Shown here one piece after another: positions 52,792 through 61,781 of a stretch of DNA of 64,000 bases; position 1 is the first letter of the stretch, and each line of letters opens with the position of its first letter. The DNA is taken from contig CASGCS010000011.1 in assembly GCA_949300025.1 (NCBI GenBank), positions 1-64,000 of the forward strand. Direction: 5' to 3'. The position numbers were made by a program, and so were the translations under genes. This DNA is from an uncultured bacterium (GTDB taxonomy: Bacteria; Bacteroidota; Bacteroidia; Bacteroidales; UBA932). The notes under the pieces were generated by a model, which did no database searches, was not told the origin of the DNA, and saw only the letters and a program-made list of their open reading frames with translations.

Positions 52792-52904
52792 ATCTTTATC
52801 CTCCATTTATTTGTTCAACAATTATTTTTCTGATTCCTCCACCCTTCCGGGCTTCGGTTTCACGGAGAAAAAAGCAATAGGTGTGCCAGTTGGGAAGATA
52901 GTCC

Positions 52905-52932
52905 AAAATGGCACATGCAATGCCATTTTTTC
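52905..52932 (+). terminator. Isolated hairpin with T run in the hsp20/TIGR02757 gap
   Basis: AAAATGGCA (52905-52913) pairs perfectly with TGCCATTTT (52921-52929), followed by Ts. No plus-strand gene precedes it inside this gap, so it either ends an unseen short transcript or has another role. The remainder of the 240-base gap shows no gene. Confidence 0.5.
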
Positions 52933-52986
52933 ACTTTTCACGGGCATAATCCGGCCATTTTTTCAGAATATTTTTCAATACATGCA

Positions 52987-53017
52987 TTTGCCCGCTCTCT
53001 GCTTTTTACTACTTTTG
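52987..53017 (+). promoter_or_regulatory. Promoter of the TIGR02757-M14-Tld operon
   Basis: TTTG at 52987-52990 and TACTTTTG at 53010-53017 are 19 bases apart, a perfect consensus fit. It lies inside an upstream extension of the TIGR02757 frame and so supports the start at 53033. Confidence 0.78.
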
Positions 53018-53032
53018 TACGACATTACGGAT

Positions 53033-53803
53033 ATGGCGACAAGAGAAGAGACAATAAAGGAACTGGCCAGAGCCTACAACAATCCCATATATTTCGAGAC
53101 AGACCCCATAATATTCCCCAAACATTTCCATCTGCTCAGAAACGGGAAACAGGGGATTTTCAAAGAAGCTCCGGTATGCAGCGCTGCTGATATAACCCTG
53201 CAGGACGTGGAGATAGCGGGGCTCATCGCAGCCCACCTTGCGTGGGGCAGGCGCGATATGATTGTACGCGACACAAAAAGAGCAATGGATGAGATGGAAT
53301 GGCAGCCTTACAAATATGTAATGGGCGGAAAATACAGAAATTCCGACACCTCCCTGCACCGCACCGTAAAATGGAGCGAATTTGCCCGCATCTGTCAAAA
53401 CATGAGAGAGTATTACTCCCTGCACGAAAGCGTGGAAACTCTCACTGCCGACCAGATAAGGGTAAGGATATACGGGCAGAAGAGCGACCTTAAAACGGCC
53501 AACAAAAAGATTCACATGTTCAGGCGGTGGATGGTAAGGGACGACGGCATAGTGGACCTCGGGCTCTGGAAAAAGACCAGCCCCGCGGAACTTGTAATTC
53601 CCCTCGACGTACATGTGCACAGAAGCGCCCTGAATCTCGGGATTACCGGGCGCAGAAGCTGTGACCTGACAACCGCCCTCCAGATAACCCAATATCTGAA
53701 AATGATATTTCCCGACGACCCGTGTCTGGGAGATTTCGCCCTCTTCGCATACGCAGCCTCCACGGGAGCGGCCGCGGCAAAAAAGGAAAAAGCAACAAAA
53801 TAA
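53033..53803 (+). CDS. TIGR02757 family protein
   Basis: About 256 residues, starting at MATREETIKE. The family (DUF2400) is common in Bacteroidota and has no known function. Visible conserved segments are DVEIAGLIAAHLAWGRRDMI, MRRWMVRDDGIVDLG-like residues near 165 and PLDVHVHRSALNLGI near the end. No signal peptide. The latter half resembles the helix-hairpin-helix glycosylase type fold, suggesting DNA or RNA binding, but this is weak. A frame extension back to 52811 is excluded by the promoter at 52987-53017. It lies 10 bases before the M14 gene. Confidence 0.8.
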   Translation: MATREETIKELARAYNNPIYFETDPIIFPKHFHLLRNGKQGIFKEAPVCSAADITLQDVEIAGLIAAHLAWGRRDMIVRDTKRAMDEMEWQPYKYVMGGKYRNSDTSLHRTVKWSEFARICQNMREYYSLHESVETLTADQIRVRIYGQKSDLKTANKKIHMFRRWMVRDDGIVDLGLWKKTSPAELVIPLDVHVHRSALNLGITGRRSCDLTTALQITQYLKMIFPDDPCLGDFALFAYAASTGAAAAKKEKATK

Positions 53804-53813
53804 AGAGAATACC

Positions 53814-55421
53814 ATGAAAACACGGAGCGCAGTCACCACTCTTCTTTTACTATTCACATGCATTTCTGCCGCAGATTCTGCGGCACAGGTAAAAATGTCT
53901 GAAAAGGCGAAAAATTCGGGCATAAACTTTACAACAGATTTTGAATCGGGCTCACTCGACAGCGTGGAACTCAAAAAGGCGGCAACGCTCTCTTCGCAGA
54001 TGCAGCAGCCTGTAGGCATATTTGAATTTGACGTATACTCGCGCCTTGACCCGGCCAACCCCGCCGACCCAAAACTTGCGCCGAGCGGCAGATGGTTCTA
54101 TTTCAAAATGGAACGGGTAAAAGGCAAGCAGATAACCCTCAATTTCCATAACACGGATCCCAAGAGGCCATACTATTCATACGACGGGGAGAACTTTACA
54201 AGATTTTCTCCCGAAGAGGCGCCCGAATATGGGAAAATCACAAAGCGTTTTGAGCAGGATACCGTTTACATAGCCTATTTCCCGCCATACACGGTAAGTT
54301 ATCTCAACTCCAGAATAGAAGAGTGGAGCAAGCGCGGCTGCGTAAAGGTGGAATCCATAGGCAAAAGCGAACACGGCAGGCAGATGCCGCTTCTCACCGT
54401 AACGGAGCCCAACCCCAATCTTCCCGACAGGAAGAAACATGTAGTATATATTCACGGACGCATCCATACAAGCGAGGCTCCCGCAAGTTGGCATCTGGAC
54501 AAACTTATTGACCTTATTACCGGCAGCAGCGATTATGCCGGAGATTTAAGAAAGGAGATAATTTTCTACATCCTCCCCTTTACAAACCCCGACGGAGTGG
54601 CGGAAGGCATGTCGCGTTCAAACGGAGAAGGGATAAACCTTGAAGTGAACTGGGCAAACGCAGATTCAGTCACAGCACAGGAGACAAGGAACATAAGAGC
54701 CTTTCTGGAGAGCATTACAAAAAAGGGAAAGGGGATAGACATTGCTCTGAACATGCACTCGCAAAGTTCAGATTTTGTGACTTACTGGATACATACGGCG
54801 GAGAGCACATCCGACGAATATTATAAAAACCTCATGCTGTTTGCCAATCTGACCATAAACGGCAATCCGCACTTCTTTAAAAACGACCTTTCATTCTCGG
54901 CTGTCGCTCCGCGGTACGTGGAAGGCTGGCTGTGGGAAAGATGCAACGGGAAGGCCCTTGCCACCACTTTCGAAACGCCATATACATTCTACAACAGGAA
55001 TAAAGAGGGAGAATGGGTCACAATTGAAAACCTGCAGGAGATGGCGATAAACAATCTCTACGCCATAGGAGACTATCTGCAGATAAAGAGCCTGGAAAGG
55101 ATTGTCACCGGAAGCCCGCGCAAAAAGGGCGGTTTTGCCAAAGCCGATGATTTCGGCCACTTCTACTTTGGCAAGAACTATCTTGTTTCAAAAAGGGAGG
55201 GAGCCAAAGCCCTGTTCAAGATAAAGGAATTGCCCGCAGGCAGATATGGAGTCTACAGCTGGAAAGTAGGCAAAAATGAACGGATCAGCGGAAATGGGGA
55301 GAACGAATGGCAAAGAATCGGCAGCATTGAGCAGAAGCAGGAAGGGAGTTTCAAATATCTCTACCGCGCTGCATCTGCCGGGGAGAAATTAGACAATCTG
55401 TTGTTTATAAAGGAACAGTAG
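53814..55421 (+). CDS. Secreted M14-family zinc carboxypeptidase
   Basis: A 535-residue metallopeptidase. The signal peptide is at residues 1-24 (cleavage near ADSAAQ). An N-terminal beta-sandwich domain (about 40-160) precedes the M14 catalytic domain. Zinc ligands are His218 and Glu221 in HGRIHTSE, with the third histidine in NMHSQSSD (about 317); the catalytic glutamate lies in TTFETPYTF (about 388). A small C-terminal beta domain follows (about 440-535). It would act in the periplasm or outside. The substrate could be peptides or cell-wall-like amides. It lies 1 base before tldD. Confidence 0.87.
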   Translation: MKTRSAVTTLLLLFTCISAADSAAQVKMSEKAKNSGINFTTDFESGSLDSVELKKAATLSSQMQQPVGIFEFDVYSRLDPANPADPKLAPSGRWFYFKMERVKGKQITLNFHNTDPKRPYYSYDGENFTRFSPEEAPEYGKITKRFEQDTVYIAYFPPYTVSYLNSRIEEWSKRGCVKVESIGKSEHGRQMPLLTVTEPNPNLPDRKKHVVYIHGRIHTSEAPASWHLDKLIDLITGSSDYAGDLRKEIIFYILPFTNPDGVAEGMSRSNGEGINLEVNWANADSVTAQETRNIRAFLESITKKGKGIDIALNMHSQSSDFVTYWIHTAESTSDEYYKNLMLFANLTINGNPHFFKNDLSFSAVAPRYVEGWLWERCNGKALATTFETPYTFYNRNKEGEWVTIENLQEMAINNLYAIGDYLQIKSLERIVTGSPRKKGGFAKADDFGHFYFGKNYLVSKREGAKALFKIKELPAGRYGVYSWKVGKNERISGNGENEWQRIGSIEQKQEGSFKYLYRAASAGEKLDNLLFIKEQ

Positions 55422-55422
55422 A

Positions 55423-56838
55423 ATGCAGGAGAGTTTTGCCTCGCTTTTTGGAGTAACATGCAGCCAGCTGCAAAAACTCATATCCATAGCAATGGAAGAG
55501 GGTGGCGAATATGCCGACATCTTCTTCGAGTATACAACGGCAAACGAACTGTCGCTGCGTGACAACAGGATAAACAGAGCCGGCAGCCATATAGACTACG
55601 GTGTAGGTATAAGAGTCATAAAGGGGGAGCAGACAGGTTATGCCTACTCGGAAACAACCGCCATGCCCCAGATGGAAAAGGCAGCCAGGTTCGCTGCAAA
55701 GATTGCCTCGTCCGGCAAAACTCTTTCCATGCCGGCAGCCCTGAGGAAGATAGAGGGGAATGACTTTTATCCAATGAAAAGAGATTTGGAGAGTTTCGGC
55801 ATCGAAGAGAAGCTTCCTTTTCTGGAACTTCTCGACAGAAGGATATTCGAACTGGAAAGACGCTGCACCAAGGTGAGGGCGACAATAAACGACTCTCTTT
55901 CAAAAATCATGTTCTTCAACTCTTATGGAGAGTTCTACACAGATACCCGTCCGCTTGTCTCAGTTGTGGGCAGCGCGACTTTCGAGCATGACGGCAGACT
56001 CGAAAGCGCCGGTGCATCGAAAAGTTTCAGAGCCGGAGCGGAGATACTCAGCGGCCCTCTTATTGAAGAACTGGCCCGGGCAATCGCGGCAAAGGGAGCG
56101 TTTCTCTTTCAGGCAAGGCAGCCGGCCGGCGGGGAGATGCCTGTTGTAATGGCCGCAGGCAGTTCCGGCATTCTGCTGCATGAAGCCGTCGGACACGCTT
56201 TCGAGGCAGATTTTGTAAGAAAGGGAACATCCATTTTTTCCGACAGGCTCGGAATGCAGATATGTGACAAAAGCATAACCATAGTGGATGACGCAACTCT
56301 CGCCGCCAACCGAGGTTCTCTCAATTATGACGATGAAGGCATTCCCGGACAAAGGACCTGCCTTGTAGAGAAGGGGCGTCTCAACTCGTTTATGCATGAC
56401 AGGATAAGCGCGAAATACTACAATACGGCACCTACCGGAAACGGCCGCAGGGAATCGTTCAGATACATGCCCATTCCGCGCATGCGGGCCACATATATGG
56501 AAAACGGGGAGTTCAGCAGGGAAGAGATAATTGCAGGTGTCAGGAAAGGCATCTACGCCACAGATTTCAGCAACGGCCAGGTACAGATTGGCGCGGGAGA
56601 CTTCTCTTTTTATGTAAAAAGCGGCTATATAATTGAAAACGGAAAACTTACCGCCCCTGTAAAGGATATTAACATAATAGGCAACGGACCGCAGGCGCTC
56701 GGCGAAATCTCAATGGTTGGAAATGACAGGACAATAGACAACAGTACATGGACATGCGGAAAGGGGCAATATTGTCCGGTATCATGCGGCATGCCCACTG
56801 TCCTTGTAAAACGCCTTGTCGTGGGAGGCCTCACATAA
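55423..56838 (+). CDS. tldD: TldD-family metalloprotease
   Basis: A 471-residue TldD. The zinc motif HEAVGH (His253, Glu254, His258) is in SSGILLHEAVGHAFEADF; GMPTVLVKRLVVGG ends the protein. TldD and TldE form a cytoplasmic heterodimer that degrades unfolded peptides and, in some bacteria, trims microcin or modified peptide precursors. The partner gene follows 18 bases later. Preceded immediately by the secreted M14 peptidase. Confidence 0.93.
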   Translation: MQESFASLFGVTCSQLQKLISIAMEEGGEYADIFFEYTTANELSLRDNRINRAGSHIDYGVGIRVIKGEQTGYAYSETTAMPQMEKAARFAAKIASSGKTLSMPAALRKIEGNDFYPMKRDLESFGIEEKLPFLELLDRRIFELERRCTKVRATINDSLSKIMFFNSYGEFYTDTRPLVSVVGSATFEHDGRLESAGASKSFRAGAEILSGPLIEELARAIAAKGAFLFQARQPAGGEMPVVMAAGSSGILLHEAVGHAFEADFVRKGTSIFSDRLGMQICDKSITIVDDATLAANRGSLNYDDEGIPGQRTCLVEKGRLNSFMHDRISAKYYNTAPTGNGRRESFRYMPIPRMRATYMENGEFSREEIIAGVRKGIYATDFSNGQVQIGAGDFSFYVKSGYIIENGKLTAPVKDINIIGNGPQALGEISMVGNDRTIDNSTWTCGKGQYCPVSCGMPTVLVKRLVVGGLT

Positions 56839-56856
56839 AAGATTCGAACAGATATC

Positions 56857-58203
56857 ATGATATACGGAACAGAAGAGAACAGAAACGAAACCGAGTGCGC
56901 CGGATTTGTCTTGAAATATCTCGAAAAACAGGGTGCACAGGCAAGAATCACACTCAACAAAGGGTGCATAAACACCATTTGTCTGCTCAACGGAAAGACC
57001 GACAGGCTTCAGATGTCCAACGACAGGGCGCTTACAATCCAGATATACCATAAGAACCGCTATGGCAATTTCTCGACTAACAGGCTTGAAAAGGGTGAAC
57101 TCGAAAAATTTGCAGAAAACGCGCTGCGGGCCACGATGCTCGTAGAGGAAGACCCGGCCAGAGCCTTGCCTGAAAAAGAACTTTACTATCGCGGAGAGAA
57201 CCGGGATTTGGGACAGTTCGACAGTTCCATATTCACAATACCCGACGAAAGGAAGAAAGAGATAGTTCTTGAGATTTGCAGCAGCATGGAGGGGAACAGA
57301 TATCTGGTTTCAGCAGAAAGCGAATACAACGATTACCTGGATTACCAGTATATCATAGATTCACAAGGTTTTGAAGCACATTCCCTCCAGACGGACTTTG
57401 ACGTGAGCGCACAATGTTCTGTCAGGAACGGAGCAGACGCCAGATATGAATCCTCATGGTATGAAAGCGCCATGCATTTCAGGAAACTGGATTATAAAAG
57501 ATGCGGCATTGAAGCATTGGAACGCGGGATAGCGAAATTCAATCCGGCAAAGGTCATGAGCGGTAAATACAACATGATCATAGAGAACTGCTGTGCATCC
57601 AGGGTTGTCTCTCCTGTTATAAACGGGCTCAGCGGTTCGCTTGTCCAGCAGAAGAACTCCTTCCTTGCCGGCAGCCTCGGCAAAAGGGTGTTCGGGAAAA
57701 ACGTAACCTTTAAAGACCGTCCGCACAGATACGGCATGGCCGGCTCGAGATACTTCGACTCCGAAGGGATTGCCACAAAGGAGATGACCTTTATAGAAAA
57801 CGGCATAATAAACAACTACTTCATAGACAGTTATTATTCCAGAAAACTCAACATGCCTGTAACTGTGGAGAGCCCGTCCGTGCCGGAGATAGTCTGCCGC
57901 AATGAATCTGGAAATGAATTCCGGGGACCCCGGGAACTTATGCGCGAGATGGGAAACGGCATACTCGTCACCGGATTCAACGGAGGCAACTGCAACGGGG
58001 CTACAGGAGATTTTTCATACGGGATAGAAGGATTCCTTTTCAGCGGAGGAACGATAATTCATCCTGTAAGAGAGATGAATATTACCGGAAATGTTGTATC
58101 ATTGTGGAATAATTTGGCGGCGGTCGGAAAAGACCCCCTGAAATGGGCAAAATGGCAAATTCCGTCGCTCGCCTTTGAAAATATAAATTTTAACGGTAAA
58201 TAG
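56857..58203 (+). CDS. tldE: TldE/PmbA-family metalloprotease partner
   Basis: A 448-residue PmbA/TldE-type protein. It lacks the HExxxH motif, as expected for the non-catalytic partner of TldD. Conserved parts include GLSGSLVQQKNSFLAGSLGK, DRPHRYGMAGSRYFDSEG and FSYGIEGFLFSGG. It shapes the active chamber of the TldD/E heterodimer. It lies 4 bases before nhaC. Confidence 0.9.
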   Translation: MIYGTEENRNETECAGFVLKYLEKQGAQARITLNKGCINTICLLNGKTDRLQMSNDRALTIQIYHKNRYGNFSTNRLEKGELEKFAENALRATMLVEEDPARALPEKELYYRGENRDLGQFDSSIFTIPDERKKEIVLEICSSMEGNRYLVSAESEYNDYLDYQYIIDSQGFEAHSLQTDFDVSAQCSVRNGADARYESSWYESAMHFRKLDYKRCGIEALERGIAKFNPAKVMSGKYNMIIENCCASRVVSPVINGLSGSLVQQKNSFLAGSLGKRVFGKNVTFKDRPHRYGMAGSRYFDSEGIATKEMTFIENGIINNYFIDSYYSRKLNMPVTVESPSVPEIVCRNESGNEFRGPRELMREMGNGILVTGFNGGNCNGATGDFSYGIEGFLFSGGTIIHPVREMNITGNVVSLWNNLAAVGKDPLKWAKWQIPSLAFENINFNGK

Positions 58204-58207
58204 ACTG

Positions 58208-59692
58208 ATGAAAAAACCGGGGTTACTGCTCTCACTGCTGCCTGTGGTGATTTTAATTGCGATTATCGCCATTGGAGTCAAACTTTTCGAAGCCGACATT
58301 ACATCCGGCCCGTCGCAGGTTGCACTGCTCTTTGCTTCACTCGTAGGGGCACTTATTGCCATGTTCCACCTAAAAGTCCCATGGGAAAAACTGGAGGCCG
58401 GCATGATAGACAATCTCGCCAAAACAGGAAGCGCAATCTTCATACTCCTTATGATAGGAGCGCTTACCGCATCCTGGACTCTTTCGGGAATAGTCCCCAC
58501 CCTGATATATTACGGGCTGCAGATTATAAACCCGTCGGTATTCCTGCTTGTGATATTTCTCTTTACCGCACTTATATCCATTACGATAGGAAGTTCATGG
58601 ACAACTGTTGGCACAATAGGCGTTGCAATGCTGAGCACCGGAGAGATATTGGGATTTCATTCGGGATGGCTTGCAGGAGCCATAATATCAGGAGCCTATC
58701 TGGGAGACAAGCTCTCCCCTCTTTCAGACACCACAAACCTCTCCTCGAGCGTAGCCGGAGTTGATTTGTACAAACATATCAGATACCTGATTATAACAAA
58801 CCTCCCAACGCTGATACTTACCGCGATAATTTTTGCAGTAGCCGGGTTCCTCATCCCGACTTCATCGGCAATAGATGTAGAGCAGCAATGTGCGGAAATA
58901 AAGGAACTTTTCAACATCTCAGGCTGGTACCTTCTCATACCGGCAGGAACGATATTCCTTATTTACAAGAAAATGCCTCCATACCTGACTCTGTTCATCT
59001 CTGCCATTGCAGCCGTAATAGTGGCCGTATTCTGTCAGCCGCATATAATAGCGCAGATATCGGGCAACATATCCGACCCTCTCTATAAATTCATATATGT
59101 GCCTTTCAAGATACTCTCGTCAAAGGTTGAAATAGTTACAGACAACCCCATGCTTACCGACCTTGCCTCTACAAACGGCATGGCGGGAGTAATGGACATA
59201 ATATGGCTCATTCTTTGCGTGGTTGCATTCGGAGGCATAATGGAAGCAGGAAATTTCATAACCGTCATAACCGAGAGAATGGTAAAGTTCATGCACAGCG
59301 CAACTTCTTTGGTGTCATCTACCATCGGGACCTGTATTTTCTGCAACATCGTACTCTCAGACCAGTACATTTCAATATTGCTTCCCGGCAAGATGTTCAC
59401 CAATGCATACAGGAAAGAGGGATACGCACCGGAACTGCTCAGCCGCTCGCTTCAGGATTCCGCCACGGTAACGTCGGTGCTGGTGCCGTGGAATACATGC
59501 GGAGTGATGCAGTCCACTGTACTCGGAGTGCCGACCCTCACCTATCTGCCCTATTGCTTCTTCAACATACTTTCGCCGATTATCTCAATAATAATCGTTG
59601 CGACAGGATACAAAATAACCAGATACGGGGTAAAGGTAAAAAGCATATTCAACAAAAATAAAAATATAACTAATGAAAATTCAGACAAATAA
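58208..59692 (+). CDS. nhaC: Na+/H+ antiporter, NhaC family
   Basis: A 494-residue inner-membrane antiporter with about eleven helices. Family segments are TIGSSWTTVGTIGVAML, SGAYLGDKLSPLSDTTNL and VLVPWNTCGVMQSTVLGVPT. It exchanges sodium for protons, with roles in pH and sodium balance. A lysine-rich cytoplasmic tail overlaps the slyD start by 20 bases. The link to the Tld genes is probably transcriptional only. Confidence 0.92.
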   Translation: MKKPGLLLSLLPVVILIAIIAIGVKLFEADITSGPSQVALLFASLVGALIAMFHLKVPWEKLEAGMIDNLAKTGSAIFILLMIGALTASWTLSGIVPTLIYYGLQIINPSVFLLVIFLFTALISITIGSSWTTVGTIGVAMLSTGEILGFHSGWLAGAIISGAYLGDKLSPLSDTTNLSSSVAGVDLYKHIRYLIITNLPTLILTAIIFAVAGFLIPTSSAIDVEQQCAEIKELFNISGWYLLIPAGTIFLIYKKMPPYLTLFISAIAAVIVAVFCQPHIIAQISGNISDPLYKFIYVPFKILSSKVEIVTDNPMLTDLASTNGMAGVMDIIWLILCVVAFGGIMEAGNFITVITERMVKFMHSATSLVSSTIGTCIFCNIVLSDQYISILLPGKMFTNAYRKEGYAPELLSRSLQDSATVTSVLVPWNTCGVMQSTVLGVPTLTYLPYCFFNILSPIISIIIVATGYKITRYGVKVKSIFNKNKNITNENSDK

Positions 59693-60212
59693 AGTTGTTT
59701 CACTGTCATATACCCTTACTGTGGACGGTGATGTGATAGAAACGGTGACAGCCGAGAAACCCATGCAGTTCATTTACGGAACAGGTTATCTGCTTCCCAA
59801 ATTCGAAGAGAACATAAAGGAGAAAGAGGTTGGAGATCTCTTTGATTTCGTGCTTGACGCTCCCGATGCATACGGAGAGGTGAGCCGGGAGGCCATAATA
59901 GAACTGCCCAAAAAGATATTCGAGGTCGACGGTAAAATCGAAGAGGGATTGCTTAAGGTTGGAAACGTACTTCCCATGACCGATTCTGAAGGCAACCGCC
60001 TCAACGGAGCCATAGATGAAGTAAAGGATGAAAGCGTGATAATGAATTTCAACCATCCGCTTGCAGGCGCTTCGCTGCATTTTACCGGAAAGGTAGAGGC
60101 TGTCCGCGATGCAACTGAAAGCGAGATTGAAAACGGACTCTATAACGAAAAGGCACAATCGTGCGGCGGAGGATGCGACTGCTCTTCATGCGGTTGCGGA
60201 GGATGCCATTAA
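59673..60212 (+). CDS. slyD: FKBP-type peptidyl-prolyl isomerase SlyD
   Basis: A 179-residue SlyD. The FKBP domain is split by the IF insert domain (about residues 70-130) and includes FIYGTGYLLPKFEEN and the FNHPLAG motif. A cysteine- and histidine-rich tail (residues about 163-179, GGGCDCSSCGCGGCH) could bind nickel or zinc. It isomerises prolyl bonds and chaperones metalloproteins. The start lies inside nhaC; its TAA stop overlaps the stop of the convergent oxidoreductase by 3 bases. Confidence 0.92.
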   Translation: MKIQTNKVVSLSYTLTVDGDVIETVTAEKPMQFIYGTGYLLPKFEENIKEKEVGDLFDFVLDAPDAYGEVSREAIIELPKKIFEVDGKIEEGLLKVGNVLPMTDSEGNRLNGAIDEVKDESVIMNFNHPLAGASLHFTGKVEAVRDATESEIENGLYNEKAQSCGGGCDCSSCGCGGCH

Positions 60213-61780
60213 CAACCGGCCCGTCTGGAATTCAGCTTTTCTGCAATCTTTTTGGCCACATTTATGCCGTCGATTGCAGAAGAGACTATTCCTCCGGCAT
60301 AGCCTGCCCCCTCTCCGCACGGATATATTCCCCTTAGCGAAAGGTGCTCATAATCTTCATTTCTCGGTATTCTTACCGGAGATGAAGTTCTTGATTCCAC
60401 TCCCAGCAGAAGGGCTCCGTTCGTATAGTAACCGTTCATGGATTTGTTGAAAAGAGGGAACGCCTTTTGCAACGCACCGGCGACAAAACCCGGAAGCAGT
60501 TCATGCAACGGTGCAGAAACCACTCCAGCCATATATGATGAATCAGGCAGGCTATTGGATATTTTGCCTTTTACAAAATCTTCCATACGCTGGGCCGGGG
60601 CCTTCATGGAATTGGAGAATTCAAACATTTTTCTCTCCACGCTCTGCTGGAATCTCAACAATGAAAGAGGGCCGTACTTTGCAAACTCCGGCACATCTTC
60701 AGGTGCGACGGTCACGACTATTCCGGCATTGGCCCATTTTGAATTTCTCCTGGAATTGCTCATTCCGTTCAGGACCACCTGCCCGGGTGCGGTTGCAGAG
60801 GGTATCAGAAGTCCGCCCGGACACATGCAGAAGGAGAATACTCCTCTGCCCTCCACCTGAGCCACAAGCGAATATTCAGCAGGAGGAAGCATGGGATGAT
60901 ATTTGCCCTTGTATTGTATTCTGTTTATAAGCCCCTGCGAATGTTCCGCTCTTACACCTAGTGCAAAGCCCTTTGCCTCAATCTCCCACCCTTTTGAATT
61001 GAAAAGTTCGTAGATGTCGGTTGCAGAATGGCCTGTCGCAAGGATAACGTTGTCAGAGGCAAACTCGCTCTCTCCGCCGTTACACATGAGCCTCCAGCCT
61101 CCCTCAGCACAGAGAATGTCGGTTACCCTGCAATTGAAATGCACTTCACCGCCATGCGAGACAATATCATTTCTCATATTCTCTATAACCGAAGGGAGCC
61201 TGTCGCTTCCTATATGGGGATGGGCGTCAATTAAAATAGATGCATCGGCACCATATTCCACAAATGGATAGAGCACCTCCCTTACATCTCCGCGTTTGGT
61301 AGAACGGGTATAGAGTTTGCCGTCGGAAAAGGTGCCTGCACCTCCCTCTCCGAAACAGTAGTTGGAGTCGGGATTCACCACCCCCTTCCGCGAGATTGCC
61401 GCCATATCGTACTTGCGGGCATGAACATCCTTTCCACGCTCGAGAACAACCGGTTTTATGCCATTACGCAACAGTGTCAGCGCCGCATAGAGGCCGGCAG
61501 GCCCCGCCCCTACTATAATTGCCGTGCTCACATTCTCACTTTCAGCCACATTCCGCAGGGGAGGAAGGGTAAAACGCTCAATATCGGGCTCGCCCTTCAA
61601 AGAATAACGGAGACGGTAACGGTAAAGCACCTCCTTGAAACGGGCATCGAGCGAACGGCGCACCACTTCATAGGAGCCGATTTTATCGACGCTCACCCTC
61701 GCCTTTGCGGCAATGGAGGCCAATATATCCTTCCCCGAAGGGATTTTCCTTGAAGAAAACGACAATTCTATCTCTTTCAT
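60209..61780 (-). CDS. FAD-dependent oxidoreductase (COG2509-like)
   Basis: A 523-residue flavoprotein. Residues 1-80 form an N-terminal ferredoxin-like/alpha-beta domain. The FAD motif GAGPAGLYAAL (from residue 91) and the GEGGAGTFSDGKLYTR segment follow, and the C-terminal GEGAGYAGGIVSSAIDG closes the FAD site. The family is described only as an uncharacterised FAD-dependent dehydrogenase; no substrate is known. It lies 1 base after tsaD and its TAA stop overlaps the slyD stop. Confidence 0.87.
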   Translation of the reverse strand: MKEIELSFSSRKIPSGKDILASIAAKARVSVDKIGSYEVVRRSLDARFKEVLYRYRLRYSLKGEPDIERFTLPPLRNVAESENVSTAIIVGAGPAGLYAALTLLRNGIKPVVLERGKDVHARKYDMAAISRKGVVNPDSNYCFGEGGAGTFSDGKLYTRSTKRGDVREVLYPFVEYGADASILIDAHPHIGSDRLPSVIENMRNDIVSHGGEVHFNCRVTDILCAEGGWRLMCNGGESEFASDNVILATGHSATDIYELFNSKGWEIEAKGFALGVRAEHSQGLINRIQYKGKYHPMLPPAEYSLVAQVEGRGVFSFCMCPGGLLIPSATAPGQVVLNGMSNSRRNSKWANAGIVVTVAPEDVPEFAKYGPLSLLRFQQSVERKMFEFSNSMKAPAQRMEDFVKGKISNSLPDSSYMAGVVSAPLHELLPGFVAGALQKAFPLFNKSMNGYYTNGALLLGVESRTSSPVRIPRNEDYEHLSLRGIYPCGEGAGYAGGIVSSAIDGINVAKKIAEKLNSRRAGC

Positions 61781-61781
61781 G

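Noticed and set aside
52811..53032. N-terminal extension of the TIGR02757 protein by 74 residues
   Set aside because: A perfect promoter and a hairpin with T run lie inside it; family proteins begin at MATREE.
53009..54058. A 349-residue open frame on the minus strand
   Set aside because: It lies antisense to both the TIGR02757 gene and the start of the M14 peptidase, spanning their junction. Both sense proteins have clear family motifs and a consensus promoter; this frame has an unnatural composition and no recognisable domain.
55423..58203. TldD/TldE as part of a peptide natural-product cluster
   Set aside because: No precursor peptide, modifying enzyme or exporter is nearby; the pair is a common housekeeping one.
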